Source of the DNA: Trichosporon coremiiforme
Lineage: Eukaryota; Basidiomycota; Tremellomycetes; Trichosporonales; Trichosporonaceae
DNA length: 64,000 nucleotides
Reading direction: 5' to 3'
Assembly: GCA_039545355.1 (NCBI GenBank)
Contig: BCJJ01000002.1
Coordinates: 1,769,518-1,833,517 of the forward strand
Part shown: positions 47,115-58,440 of the stretch, piece by piece
Layout: each line of letters starts with the position of its first letter
Numbering within the stretch: the stretch's first letter is position 1
The notes under the pieces: generated by a model
Database searches by the model: none
Told to the model about the DNA's origin: nothing
Seen by the model: the letters and a program-made list of their open reading frames with translations, nothing else
Position numbers and translations under genes: made by a program

Positions 47115-48701
47115 GGCGCTTGGGTGTGCTTGGGTCTAACTGGGGGTCTGCCAGTCAAATTCGGGTATTGGGGGAAGGGGGTTAAAGCGTTGGGCGGGGA
47201 TCTCCACAGGATCAATTATTGTTCCAGAGCGAACGAGCCTTTCGTGTTGTTGAGAACGAGGAAGGCGCGACAGTGGTTGGTAAGAAAGAGATGAGAGTTG
47301 GAAGAATAGTCGGACGAAATGGCATCGTGTCTTTGTCGCTGCCTACCGGGCCGGTAAGACGGCGCCGTGAGGCGGGGTTACGCTGGTACGCTGGGCAGGC
47401 AAGCGCTGAGCAGTGGCGTGATCGTAGCATGGTTATTTCCGAGTCGAACGTCCCAGCGGAGCCCAGGGCATGCAGGGCATACGGTGAGTGCGGCTGGGTG
47501 CCAAGGGTGGCCCACGTGCGCATATTGGAAATGCACGGATTATCAGTGCGACTCCGACGACTCTACCCCATTCCATTCATCGTTCGTCACCGCTGTGCTG
47601 GATCTGGCGTTCGAATCCCACGTCAGCAATCGTATCACTCACTTCTGGGGCCGCTTTGTGGTGCCACGGCCTATTGGGCCTGCCAGCGTACTGGCGTGCC
47701 GTGATCCAGTGACCTACGTGACCTACGCGTTACCTACCCCCGGCGGGCGCCAGACAGCAGGGCCCAAAGAGGGCCCAAAGAGTCCGCGCGAGGGACTGAC
47801 AGGAACGGAACTTCCTCTGGCGTGGTGCGGGGGCTTCTTCTGCCAGAGCTGAGTGGCTCATCTCCAGGCGATCCTAGGATGCGCGCTATCCTCTACGCGC
47901 TTGTCGTGGTGGTGGCCGACTGATCCGGAAGTCTTGGAGCGACGCGTCGTGTCGTGACTTGCGTCCACCAGTCCAGACAGCTCAGACGCGTGAATGCAAA
48001 CGCGCTGCAACGCGTTATCACTTTTCTTGCCTTGTTCGGCGTATCCAGTGCATCGGTTCGGCTGGGCGGTGCATGCACTACGTGCTTAACCGCGTTGCTG
48101 CACGTCTGCATCCTCCGCACACCCAACGCGTCGTCGCCTTCTCGCTCCTTCCTCCCTTGCATTCAGACACGTCTTCGTCAGCAAATGCCTTCTTCACTCT
48201 GGACACTTCCTCTTTCACTTTATCATTTACTCTGATCTTCGTTCCTTTCATTATTCCCTCTTCGCCGACGCGACACTTCATTTCTCCTAACGCTTAAGGC
48301 GCCTGACTCTCAACAACTTATGACGTCTTGCCTCTTCCTCAACCTCCCTACCAAGGCCTTCAAGCTCATCGCAGGCCCCTCCTCCCTCTAACGACTACCC
48401 CCCCCCCCCNCGTTCTTCAACATCTCGACTTCCAGCTTCCATCACCGCCGTACCGCTAACCCAGCTATGATTATCGAAGTTCATACCACTACCACCATGT
48501 ACGTAATGGTCATACAAAATACTGAAGAGGGAACGTTTTCAACCTCTTCTGCGGCCACCTTGAGGGCGACTTTAGGGTATAAAAATCAAGAGCAAACTAG
48601 TCTTGTCGCCCGACAAAGGCTTACACAATACACAACGACTCGCAGTCGCTCGCACCTTTAGCCCAGGTATAGTATACAACCTCCCAAACCTTCACCACAC
48701 A
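47115..48701. other. intergenic region upstream of the fusion gene
   Basis: Promoter region of the lyase-kinase gene and 3' flank of the PHD-finger gene, both on the minus strand. A poly-C run ends in an unresolved base at 48410. Open frames of up to 161 codons are present on the plus strand but do not resemble proteins. Confidence 0.5.
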
Positions 48702-51201
48702 TCACTCATCATCACTGTCAACGCGCACCGCCGAGCCCGTCGCGAACGCTTCGTCCTCGTCCTCGTCGTGCGGCACGCCAAGACCGAGTCCCGCCGCGCG
48801 CGCCTTCGAGCTCGTCCGCATGTGCGAGAAGCGGTTGCCTCGGTGCCCGAGCCCGATGCTGCCGTATGGCGAGGGCGACTCGGGGTTGCCGAGGAGAACG
48901 ACCCGCCTGGATGGCGAGACGGGGGCGTCGGTGAACGTGCCACGCTTCTCGCCTCCGGCTAAGCCTTGCAGGAACTCGTGCCGGCTCGTGATGCCTTCCG
49001 ATAACGGTGTCACGCCTGCGATGTTGCGGGCAGCCCGCGATATCATCGCCGCAGGAGTGTCCCCGCCGATTAACGGGTTCGACGCGTTGCGCGACCGCCC
49101 AACCAGAGGCGTCATCGAGAACAGCGTGCTGTTGAACTCGCCGGCCATACGCGGGTCGGTGTTGAGATGGCGAGACGGGGTCGAGTTCACGTCGAACAGA
49201 TCCTCCGGACGGGGGGTCGAGTAGAAGCCGGGAGCACGCGGAGCAGCGACAGGGGTGGACGGGGCCTCAGTGACGCCCCACAGGTCGTTACCGTACGAGA
49301 GAACACGCGCTCGCTGGGCCGACCGGGTCGGGGAGCTGGGCGTGCGTGACTCCAAGGTACCGCTGCTCCCAGCCGCCCGGACAGCCTCGCCAGCGAACAT
49401 CGGGGAGGGCGCCAGGGCGAGAGCCTGGTCACCGCGGAAGGCTCTCTCGTGCGATCCAAAGTATGCCGGCGTCTGCAGGTGCGACGGGGTGACGAAGGTT
49501 CGTCCAGCCTGCCGGACGCAAGGCTCGCAAACCCAGGATGAAGCAAGCGACATGTCCTCTAATCCGATACAACCCATGTGGAACCATGACTTGCAGGACG
49601 TGCAAGCGAGCATGGAGCCGGCGGCGGGCCCAGTCTGCTTGCAGGGGCAGGCGATTACTCCCGCAGGAATGACTGCAGGAAGGTGCTGAGGGGCAGCTAT
49701 CTTCTGGGGGATTCGACCCATGGCGCTGCGCAGAGCCGCGCGGGCGTCTGTCGCATCGCCGTCCCAGTGGTTGTTGGCCGTTCCGGGCGGCGCAGGGGGT
49801 CGTCCTCGTTTCGCCGGCCGTCGCATCGGGAAGCGGGCTGCGCCGTCGTCGTCGGAGTCGTCGCTCGAAGTCTCGAGGTATCGGCGTAACAGCGCGGTTC
49901 GCTCCTTCTCCTCACGAGCCTGCCTCGCTCTTCGTCCAGAGCCGAGTTTCCACGGCGCTTCATCGTCAGGCCACTGGGGCCGTATCGGTGCACGCGGTCC
50001 CCCGAGGGCTGAAACGACCCAGCTGTCCTGGTCCTCTCCGCGGGTCTCCTCGACGACGCCGTCTCGCTTGTCGTATCCAATGAATGTGAGGGCAATATCT
50101 TTTCGCAGGGCGAGTCGAGTCGGGCCCTGGCCCATGTCAACCCGAATTGAGAACATCGGTTCAGTCGGTCGGGAGGTGGTGCTGAAGGCGTCGAGTCGCT
50201 TCTTCGTCTTGTCCTCCTTTGTTCTGGGAGTGTCGTCGACGTCAGGAAGGGCCCCGCTCGTCACCGTCGGCGTCTTGGGGTCCTCGGAAGGCTTGTCGTC
50301 CAGCAGAGCCAAGTCGGATTCCAGCACGGTCCCGCTTCCCAGGGTCGCAACACCCGAAGGGTTCACCGACAGCACTGTTGCCGTTGTTGTTCGCGGGGGT
50401 CCACGCGTCGGCAAGTCCTCGACGGACTCGTTACCCGTGGAATTCTGGAGCAGGCCGAGCTTGCGTCCTTCCTCCTTCGTCGTCGTCACATACACTCCGT
50501 GCACAGGGGGAACCTCCTCAGGCAGCGAGCCAGCATTCTGAGAGGGCGTCCCAGCAAGACCCGAGGTCGATGGCGGTGTCGGTAACTGAGCAGCGACGCC
50601 GTTCGGGGCGACGGCTTGCGGTGGCTGCGCAGAGTCCCGGCGGGATCCAGTCGGATCATCCTTGGCCGATCCAGAGCGCTTGCGTTTATGTCCAGATGTA
50701 CCGGAAGCCACAGACGCAACAGACTGCGTCTCCCACGCGGGCGGCGGGGGTACGCCGAACTGAGCGTTGGGGTCGAAAGGCGGATACAGGTGCTGCTGGT
50801 GAACGATCCTCGAGGGCCCGGCAATTGGCGTCCCATGCTGTTGCTGAGGGTATGGGTAGAACTGGGGAGAGTGCTGGGGCGGTGGGAAGTAGGGTTGCGG
50901 GGAGCCGTTCGCATAGGGTGAGTACTGCTGATGAGGTGGAATGCCGACCGGAGTGTGGATGAACTGCGGCGGGCTATCGACGGCGAGAGTCGTGTTGATC
51001 TTCGGTGGTCGGTTCATTCTACTCTTTGTCAGCCATAAAACTTGCACAAACATGAGGATTATGCACGCACTTTTCCTTCTCTTTCTCCTTGGCGGCTGGC
51101 CGTTTGGCGGTGATGGCGTAGTGCTCCGTAATGAGCTCCTGTTTAAGCACTGGTGCTGATGGGAGCTGAGCGTTGGTCTCGCAAAGGACACCGCCGTTCA
51201 T
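48702..51201 (-). CDS. PHD-finger protein, probable chromatin factor
   Basis: Two confident exons: 51201-51071 and 51018-48702, giving 815 aa. Residues about 496-543 are a C4HC3 PHD finger: CPCKQTGPAAGSMLACTSC, then WFHMGCIG and WVCEPC. Upstream lie a Pro/Gln/Tyr-rich stretch (residues 60-150), a basic motif HKRKRSGS, and a conserved-looking segment (MFSIRVDMGQGPTRLALRKD). An AT-hook-like KRGRPP precedes the finger. The C-terminal 270 residues are Ser/Pro/Arg-rich with many S-P and T-P sites. PHD fingers read histone H3 tails; the complex is not identifiable. The start chosen is ATG at 51201. The frame stays open upstream (WYRLIDTKT) to a good branch and acceptor near 51233, so one or more 5' exons may be missing. 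Confidence 0.75.
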
Positions 51202-54200
51202 TGTTTTTGTGTCGATCAAGCGATACCACTGCGAACGGTCAGACAACAGCTCTTGTTTGCACTCTTCAGATCAACAACAGGCTCGTGGAACCACGCGGCG
51301 CTTCCCTTCGCCCAGTGCGAGGTTAGGGATTGATGGCTGGCGAGGTGGAGGCTCGTAGTGTCGTTCCCTGTCCACAGAAGGTCGGCCGATCTCTGCAAAG
51401 CAGGGGCGATAACGAGCAGAAGTTCGAATTGTGTAAAAGAGCTTGCAGTTCTTGAGTACCACACATGCAAATGTTTGGGAGAGGACGTTGGAAAGCGGGG
51501 GGGGGGGNGGGGACAATGGTTGGAAGGGACATTAAAGGGGTACTCACGTCCTATTGTGGTGGGCACGGGCACTACCCTTGACTTGTCCAAAGAGCGCAAC
51601 TGCCTATGGATCTGTCAGATAGGCCCTGGGAACTGTTTGCGGTGCGGCTTTGATGTTTGCGACCACAATCTAGTGCAGGGAATCGGAGGCGGCGTCAGGT
51701 TCTTCGTGTCGGAGAGCCTAACTAGTCGTAGTAGAAGATACTTCCTTGGTACCGATGGATGCACTACCGGTTGCAGACGACAACTTCGGCGGGATGTCGT
51801 GCGATAAACAAGCAGTTGGCCGGCAGAGATTCGATGTCGAAGACGGGTGTTGTGTGGAAATGAAGAGTGGGAAATGCAGTAGTGGTCGTAGGCAGGTCTC
51901 AGGATGGTCGTCTGGGAAACGGACGATACGATTGCGGACCAAGCTGCGATGGGGGGACCCTATTGCAATCGAGGCCTGTCGGGCTACCGTCCTCTCGGTT
52001 TTGTTTTCGATGCTATGAGTACGATGTTTGTACAGGAGTTGCTGGAGTGCTGGCGTCCGTGTGCTGAATGCGTGTTGGTGCGTGTGTGCGCTGTGTGTGC
52101 GTGCTCGAGCGAGACAAGTTGGTAACGGGACAGCAGTACAGGTGCCAGATGACAGATCGGGCGAGCGTCTGGTTGGCGGGGCGAAGGCGGCCCAGGATAG
52201 CGAGGATGACGGTGCACGGTGCGAGCTAATGGAGGGTCCTCGCTTCCTGATTTCGTCCTTTGAAATTGATGATTATGAGGCGTTTTAAGAGTACAATGGG
52301 CTAAACTTTTAGATGTGAGTAGTCGAAGGAAGAGACGGATATCTGTTGCCGTTGGGAAGAGAAGAAAGATGGAAGTTGGGAAGGACGGTGCGACAGTGGG
52401 TGACTGGACTGGGATGCCGCTGGCTGCTGGTCGGCAGGAGGAAGGTGAGGAATTGGTAGTGGTGGGATCGGTGGGAGGCTCGCAGCTCGCTGTCTGGGAC
52501 CGACACGGCAATAGCGCACCAGCGCACCAGAGCCGAGGATGACACTTGCACATCACATCATATTAACGGTAACGGCTAGGCGGCTAGGGTTGCGCTGACC
52601 ACTGGGATAAGCCCACCATTGGCCACCGCACAACGTTTGTAATCAGCTTGTATTCGGTCACCGCGCAGAGTCAAATATCAGGGTCCGCTTAAGCCTCAGG
52701 GCCTTGCAGTGTGTGCGGCCTGGAACCAACCCTTTTTCGATTCCTCTTTCCGTCATGTCCATCCGTCTATTGGATCTCGTGCGTACATGCAGGCACTGCA
52801 ACGCATGAACTTTGTTGACGACATGTCGTACGCAGGAACCTGTGCATTCTGCAATGCCGCCTTCGAGAATGTCGACTGTCGTCACCGCTCTCAACGACGC
52901 CGAGGCATCTTCGACGGCCACACAAGCCGCTGAATCGTGAGAGTCGTGAACAGTTATCGGTTGCCGTCGCTCCTGCGGGCACATGGACACACCTTGTCCT
53001 CTCAGTTGTCAGGGTGTGCATGCTCCCAAGGAGAACTATCTCATCATTTTCCCTCACGTTCCTCGCCACCGGCAGCTCGCTCGCTCACCTTGGAGTGACT
53101 GGCCACACCATGAATTTCCGGACCTCCCGTCTCTGGCTGATATCATGACAGCAGCCCCGTTCCTCCATCTTCTTTTCATGCTCGCCGCTTCGTGCGACGC
53201 CGCAGCCTTTTGCTGGAGGGTGAATTGCATCACTGCAGGGAACTGCATAACTGTAGGAGACGATGAGCACGGTACAGTGGAGACGGCCTTTAAGAGGCAG
53301 CTTTGGCAGGTGGGACTGAATTGCTAGGCGGTTGGCTAGGGGATATTAACGTTCAATTTAATCACTTGGCCGTCCCAGATTCACGTTGACAGAGTGCAGA
53401 TGCTGGGATGCATTACCCAGCGCGCCTAAGCCTCCATGCTGTCTCGCACCCAAGCCACTAGCTATGGTGACTGTTCTCATCCTCAATCCGTCATGTCCGG
53501 TGCAGTTGACATTCGTTGGCGGGAGCGTCAACTGGCGCCTCGTCAACAATCAGCGGTTGGCGAGTGGATGAACGCCCTCCACCGCTGATACAGCTGCAGC
53601 AACCCCCGGGAATCGCGCCTGCGATGGCCCATTCCGCGCGCTGGTCCTCGGAAGACGTTACATGTTCCTGAGGCGCGTATGGAATTCAGTTGCATCGGTT
53701 GAACGTCCCAGCGTCACGCCCCACGCCTTTCGCCGCTTTCAGCTCGCAGGCTCACTCAAAAAGCATTCACCCCCGCATTTCTCTCCTGCATTCCTGCCCG
53801 CATGCCCGCAGGCAGTTGAGACAAGCCCTGTAACAGCGAGAATGAATTTGGCTCCACAAGTGTGAAGCGTGACGGGTCTCCGTCCAGCCCCCCGCGCCAG
53901 CGGCCAGACATGCCGGTTCGAGTACAATCGTCAATCGTTAACATGCTGCAAACGCGTAACAAGCTTCCGGCTGATCCGGCTGCGCGCCGCGCGGAGGGCA
54001 CGAGCCGCTGTCTATGCACTGCACTGCTGGTTTGGCGCCGAGATCACAAGTACGCTGCCAGGTGATTGGTATAGGTGTCGACAGCAAGAGTGTCGAAGGG
54101 AAGGTGGTATGAACAATGTCGACAAGATGAGGTTCTAGGTATGCAGGTGATGCGGAGTCTAGACGGCAGTTGCTCGCGGACTATTGCAGCCTCAACGAGG

Positions 54201-55204
54201 TTATCTGAAGGCGTCGAAGTGGGAGCTTTCCCACGCAGCATCATGCGTCGGCGCCGAATACTTTCGTGGGTGGAGGATGTGGAAGCAATCAAAAGGGTCT
54301 CAACTCGCTGATCCTTTGCAACTGCCCTTCTGTTCAAAGGAGGACCTCAGGGGGCAAGAGTCTGTTCGACTCTCAGATTCAAAAGCAACTGGTGACCTCG
54401 TATCTAGGCTCCGTGGGCTTGACATAGCACGGGAGCGGACCTGGCGCGGAGTCGACCAGATGGTGCGGAAAAGGTTGATGACAGGTTCCTCTATCCATGT
54501 TTGCCGGAACCCGCCCCTCGACGAGAAATTTCGCTTTCTGTCTCGGAGACCCATGCTTGCTCAGCGCCGTCTTCATTACACTGATCAGTCCCAGAGGATG
54601 CAGCTTGTGGGCGGAAATGGTCACCAGGTGTCCTATTCCGGGAACTAGAGCTGCCTAGTGCTGCGCGCCGGAACAGCTCCAACCCGCATCTGTCTAGGGT
54701 TAATATGATCCGCTTATACTCTCACACAACCCACAGACTTCAAACTTCAGACTTCTATCGTCCAGGTTTAGAAAGCCCCAGTGCAGAAAGAGCTCGTTGC
54801 CGCAGCCATACTGTCATGCCGCGCACGTCATGTCATCCACGCCTTGCGCCCACCATGGTATCACTGTCCTTACTAGGCTCTTCTCCTACGCCCCTTACAT
54901 CATATCCCGCCGTCCAAGTCACATATATGGTCCTAGTCCCCATAGTGCCCGTGCAAGGATGGATCATTTGTCATCTCCACTATGTACCTACAAGTCTACG
55001 TCCGACATTCACGTCCAACATCCCTCCCGGAGAGACTGTCAAGCCCGAGAGCATCCCTCTCGCCGCTGTTATTCTAGGCGTTGGCCTGACAGTGTCCATC
55101 TTTGCACTCCCCACTTTTCTGTTTGGCAATCTCTCCTTGCCACTTCAAGTCCCGGCGCGCACCACCCTCACGTCTATCTACTAGTCTCCAGCGCTTCTCT
55201 CAGC
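51202..55204. other. 4-kb region: 5' end of the PHD gene, then gene-poor
   Basis: On the minus strand, 51230-51640 carries several splice-like signals (acceptors near 51233, 51405 and 51600; GTGAGT donor near 51546), suggesting 5' exons of the PHD gene that I could not phase. A poly-G run with an unresolved base (51497-51512, N at 51508) lies inside. From 52000 to 54700 no gene is recognised. From about 54690 the sequence is AT-richer and may be the 5' flank or LTR of the retroelement remnant, but no matching 3' copy was found. Confidence 0.4.
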
Positions 55205-55534
55205 ATGGAGGATCAGCCCCCGTCCTGGCTTGCTAGACTCTCGCCTGAGGCTCAGCAGCACCTTGCCTCTCTCCCAGCGGATGTTCAGCAGTCTGTCATC
55301 ACACTTCTTCAAGATCAATTGCAACACATCATGCAACTTGAGTCGCAGAATCAAGACTTAGCTCAGCGTCTGAACAACATGGAACACAAGCACAATTCTT
55401 GCATCACCGCACTCGAGGCTCAACTTGCCACTCTTTCCCTGGTTCCTCCTCCTCTGTCTTCAGCTCTCCCTCTCTCGTCTACCTCTGCGGTTAAGCTCCC
55501 TCTTCCCAAGGAGTTCTCCAGGCAAGAAGCATGA
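55205..55534 (+). pseudogene. gag, N-terminal part (frame-broken)
   Basis: Open frame of 109 codons starting MEDQPPSWLARLSPEAQQH. It contains a coiled-coil stretch (IMQLESQNQDLAQRLNNMEH) typical of the N-terminal region of fungal Ty3/gypsy Gag. It stops at 55534, while the rest of Gag continues in another frame, so a one-base indel lies near 55510-55530. Confidence 0.8.
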
Positions 55535-56306
55535 CGCTGGCCTCTTCCTCTTTCGCTTGGATGAGACCTTTGACAACATGCCTGCTTGTTACCCATCTGA
55601 CCGCCACAAGATCAATGCTGCCATCAACCTCTTGACCGGCAAAGCACTTGACTTCATCCGTCCTTGTGCTGACGTCTCCGACAAGGACAAGCCTGACTTC
55701 CTCAATGACTGGTCGCTGTTCAAGGACACATTCAAGAAGCAGTTTCAAGATACCAATGTTGTTGACGCCAAGACCAAACAGCTTCAAGTCCCCAAGCAGA
55801 CTGGTTCGGCTCAAGACTATAGCAACACGTCCAAGGGTATCATCACCTACCTTGACCTGTCTGACCAGAGTAAGCGTCAAGCCTACTTCCAAGGTCTCAA
55901 GCCCCCTGTTCAAGAGCGCCTCCTCAATCCTCGTGACAAGATCAAGTATCCCACGTTTGAATCGCTTGTTGAGTCAGCAAACCAAGTCGATGACCTCCTC
56001 CACCAGATTGTGACAAGCACTGGCAACATGTCTTCATCTTCACGTCCCCCTCAGCACTCGTCTTCGTCGCACTCTGCGCCAGCTGCCTCTGCACCCATCT
56101 TGATCCCGTCCACTCATGAACCTATGGATGTGGACTCGGTCAAGATCCCCAGGACTGATGCCGAGAAACAAGCTCAACGCACACACCGCCTTGCCAATAG
56201 CCTTTGCACCTGCTGTGGTGAGAAGGGACACTTCATCAAAGACTGCCCAAAGGCCACTCGCTACCGCGCCCGCCTTGCATCTTTGGGAAACTCCAAGGGC
56301 CAGTAG
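55520..56306 (+). pseudogene. gag, capsid and zinc-knuckle part
   Basis: Continues Gag in the second frame from about 55520: LFLFRLDETFDNMPACYP, then FKDTFKKQFQDTN, the retrotransposon gag capsid pattern. A Ser/His/Pro linker follows and then one CCHC knuckle (C-x2-C-x4-H-x4-C) near 56210-56245. It ends at a stop at 56304-56306. Confidence 0.85.
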
Positions 56307-56309
56307 GCC

Positions 56310-56460
56310 TTGCACACCTCCTGGGCCAGTCTCAAGGTGCAACGGTTCCTTCCTTCCGGTCACGGCTCAGTCCAAGAGTTGGAGTTTTCCTCATGAGTTG
56401 GAGTTTTCCTCAGTTGGAGTTTTCCCATCTGTCTATGGTCACTGCGAAGAAAACTCCAAC
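56310..56460 (+). repeat. gag-pol interval: direct repeats and a 12-bp inverted repeat
   Basis: GTTGGAGTTTTCC is repeated three times between about 56378 and 56425. Its last copy (GTTGGAGTTTTC, 56413-56424) pairs perfectly with GAAAACTCCAAC at 56449-56460, giving a 12-bp stem with a 24-nt loop. It lies just downstream of the gag stop. Confidence 0.9.
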
Positions 56461-56467
56461 CGAGTTA

Positions 56468-57196
56468 GAGTTTTCTCACCCTGTGTCTATCAAGGTCTCC
56501 CAGCTTCCTACACCTCTTATCCTCTCGTCTGTGGAGCTTCTCTTGTCCAGCAAGGCAGGCAATTTCCACTTCCCCGTCACTCTTGCTCTTCCGGGCAAGA
56601 AGTGCATCTCTGTCAATGCCTTTGTCGACTGGGGGGCGCAACTCTCCCTCATCAACCATTGGTTCATCCAGGCGCACCACATCCCTGTCATCCCACTCGA
56701 CAAACCCATCTCAACAGTTGTTGCAGATGACTGTCCTATCCTCAGCAGAGCCATCAAGTTCACAACTGATCAAGTTCTCATCTCGCCCACAGCCAACCCG
56801 TCATACTCAGGTCACCACCACTTCTATGTGACAGACATCGGCCATCATGGTATCATCCTTGGTTCATCTTGGCTAGTGCAGACCAATCCCTGCATCAACT
56901 GGCAAGCGTCAACAATCTTGTTCAGCATGTTTGATGACAGTCAAGCATTGTGCGCCCAGCCCCCTGTTCCAGCCCAGACCGCTTTGGGCCTCGCTCAGCC
57001 CTCTGTCCTGTCGAGCAAATCAGCTGCGGCAGCCCTGCAAGACTGCGCACCACTCATATCTCTGTCTCGGGTTTCTCCTTTCGACAGACTTTGCGTCATC
57101 CTGCAAAGATCTCTGTCTATGGTATTACCACTCTCGATCAAGTGTCCGACATTGTCAAGTCTACCTTCTCAGACGTCATCGACGATGATGACATAG
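56468..57196 (+). pseudogene. retropepsin-like region of pol
   Basis: The frame holds FVDWGAQLSLINHWF, corresponding to the aspartic protease F-(V/I)-D-(S/T/C)-G-A site but with Trp in place of Ser/Thr/Cys, and GHHGIILGSSWLVQTNPCIN, the conserved I-L-G-x-x-W-L box. Homology leaves this frame near 57050, where the reverse transcriptase connection continues in another. Confidence 0.75.
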
Positions 57197-57480
57197 TTCC
57201 TCCAGATGTCGATCAACTCCGCGCCTTCATTCTTCCTGAGCACCATGCCTATTTGGACGTCTTCTCCAAGGTCAACGCCAGCCACCTACCAAAGCCCACT
57301 GTGTATGACCATGCCATTGACTTAGAAGACGGTGCTCAGCCCAGATTTGGACCCATCTATTCCTGTTCCCCCCATAAACTTCAGACCCTCAAGGAGTACC
57401 TCAAGGATATGCTCGCCAAAGGCTTCATCCTTCCGTCAACCTCGTCTGCAAATTCCTGTCACAACCTGAACCTATCCGCG
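57060..57480 (+). pseudogene. reverse transcriptase N-terminus, truncated
   Basis: Reads LPEHHAYLDVFSKVNASHLP, then DHAIDLEDGAQPRFGPIYSC and LKEYLKDMLAKGFILPSTS, the stretch preceding the fingers domain in Ty3/gypsy reverse transcriptases. Homology stops abruptly after the S-A-N-S at about 57455; the following residues to the stop at 57516 are unrelated. No catalytic motif remains. Confidence 0.85.
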
Positions 57481-57875
57481 ATGCGAGACGGACCAGCTCA
57501 GCTGTGCCGCAGTTGATACACATGCGAAAAGCAGTGATGCACCAGTCGAGCGGGACTCTCACGCTGCCTAATGGCTGATATGACTGTAGAGGAGTCAGAT
57601 TGAAGGGGTGCTGACGAGCAGCCACGGGCCTTCATGAGGAGCAAGTCGATCTAGTCGTCAGTAGTGAAGAAGATGCGAGGGACGAGCATATTAACCACAG
57701 CGAACAAGAATGGCATAGCTCAAGGAGCAACTATCGGGACGGCTACGACTTACGTATGTGGCAAGCGGCGCAGGGAGCAGTCACGGACTAACTACGAGTC
57801 ACGTGAACGGACGACATGAAGGACGCACGTGACGTGCCGTGAGGTCGCAGATCGAGGCGGAGACGCGCTGGTTGT
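57481..57875. other. junction between retroelement remnant and GTPase fragment
   Basis: About 390 nt with no recognised coding sequence. It contains CACGTG at 57802 and CACGTGACGTG around 57826, both common in this genome's upstream regions. No upstream GTPase exon (P-loop or switch motifs) is visible. Confidence 0.5.
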
Positions 57876-58211
57876 TACATCGGGACCAAGCTCGATCTGC
57901 GCGACAATCCGACGATAATCCAGCACCTGCACGAGCGGCGCGTCTCGCCAATCACGTACAACCAGGACATGCAGATGGAGAAAGAGGTCGGCATGGTGCG
58001 CTACGTCGAGGTGAGCTCAAAGACGCAGGAAAGCTTAAAAAACATGTTCGACGAGGCGATCTGCACTGTCCTCACACCTGCGGACCGGCCGGCAGCCGGG
58101 CAGCAGCGCAAGCTGAAGAGGGAGGTGTGCACCATCCTCCAGCGTGCTGGCATGTCAGCCCAAGTGCGCAGAGGCGCAGTGTGCTCGCAAATGTCCTGTC
58201 TTGTGCCGTGA
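57876..58211 (+). pseudogene. 3' fragment of a Rac/Rho-type small GTPase gene
   Basis: An intronless frame begins mid-protein at YIGTKLDLRDNPTIIQHL, matching the G4 (T-K-L-D) region of Rac/Rho GTPases. It goes on with SPITYNQDMQMEKEVGMVRY, then EVSSKT (G5) and LKNMFDEAICTVLTP. The C-terminus is basic and reads C-T-I-L, a CaaX-type end, but the next codon (58140-58142) is CAG where a stop is expected; the frame runs on for 22 codons to TGA at 58209-58211. The P-loop, switch I and switch II (about half the protein) are missing. It sits directly after the truncated retroelement, suggesting a duplicated or retro-copied fragment. Expression and function are unlikely. Confidence 0.8.
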
Positions 58212-58440
58212 CAACTGTATTTTTTAGGAACCGCCAGTTCGAATTTCGACGTTTGATCTCTCTCTCTCACTCTTATCTCTCTCTATATCTATACTGCGCA
58301 GCTGTGCTCTGCTCTACGTTAGAGATGCATGCTCGAGTTGTAATTTGCTAAAGCCTGGTGCCTGGGGAGAGGTGTGTGATGTTCTAATGCTGAAGTGAGA
58401 GTTGATGAGTTGCGGAGGTGAGTGAGAGTGAAGGAGGAGC

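Larger units (their letters stand above)
55205..57480 (+). mobile_element. degenerate Ty3/gypsy-type LTR retrotransposon remnant
   Basis: Gag, protease and the start of reverse transcriptase are recognisable in order but lie in several frames. The copy ends inside the reverse transcriptase N-terminus, before any catalytic Y-x-D-D; RNase H and integrase are absent. A zinc knuckle (C-C-G-E-K-G-H-F-I-K-D-C) closes gag. I could not delimit LTRs or target-site duplications. The copy looks non-autonomous and old, with at least two frame breaks plus 3' truncation. Confidence 0.85.

Noticed and set aside
45618..47294. 558-codon plus-strand frame opposite the lyase exon
   Set aside because: Antisense shadow; no domain, and the minus strand encodes a clear PLP enzyme.
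47605..47630. tRNA-like B box GTTCGAATCC
   Set aside because: No pairing T-arm around it and no A box at the right distance upstream. A similar hit near 43290 (GGTTCGAACC) also lacks an A box.
48399..48410. poly-C run with an unresolved base
   Set aside because: Treated as an assembly ambiguity rather than biology; the same holds for the poly-G run at 51497-51512.
53067..53327. short plus-strand frame with several Cys
   Set aside because: Too short, no signal peptide or known fold, no splice partners found.
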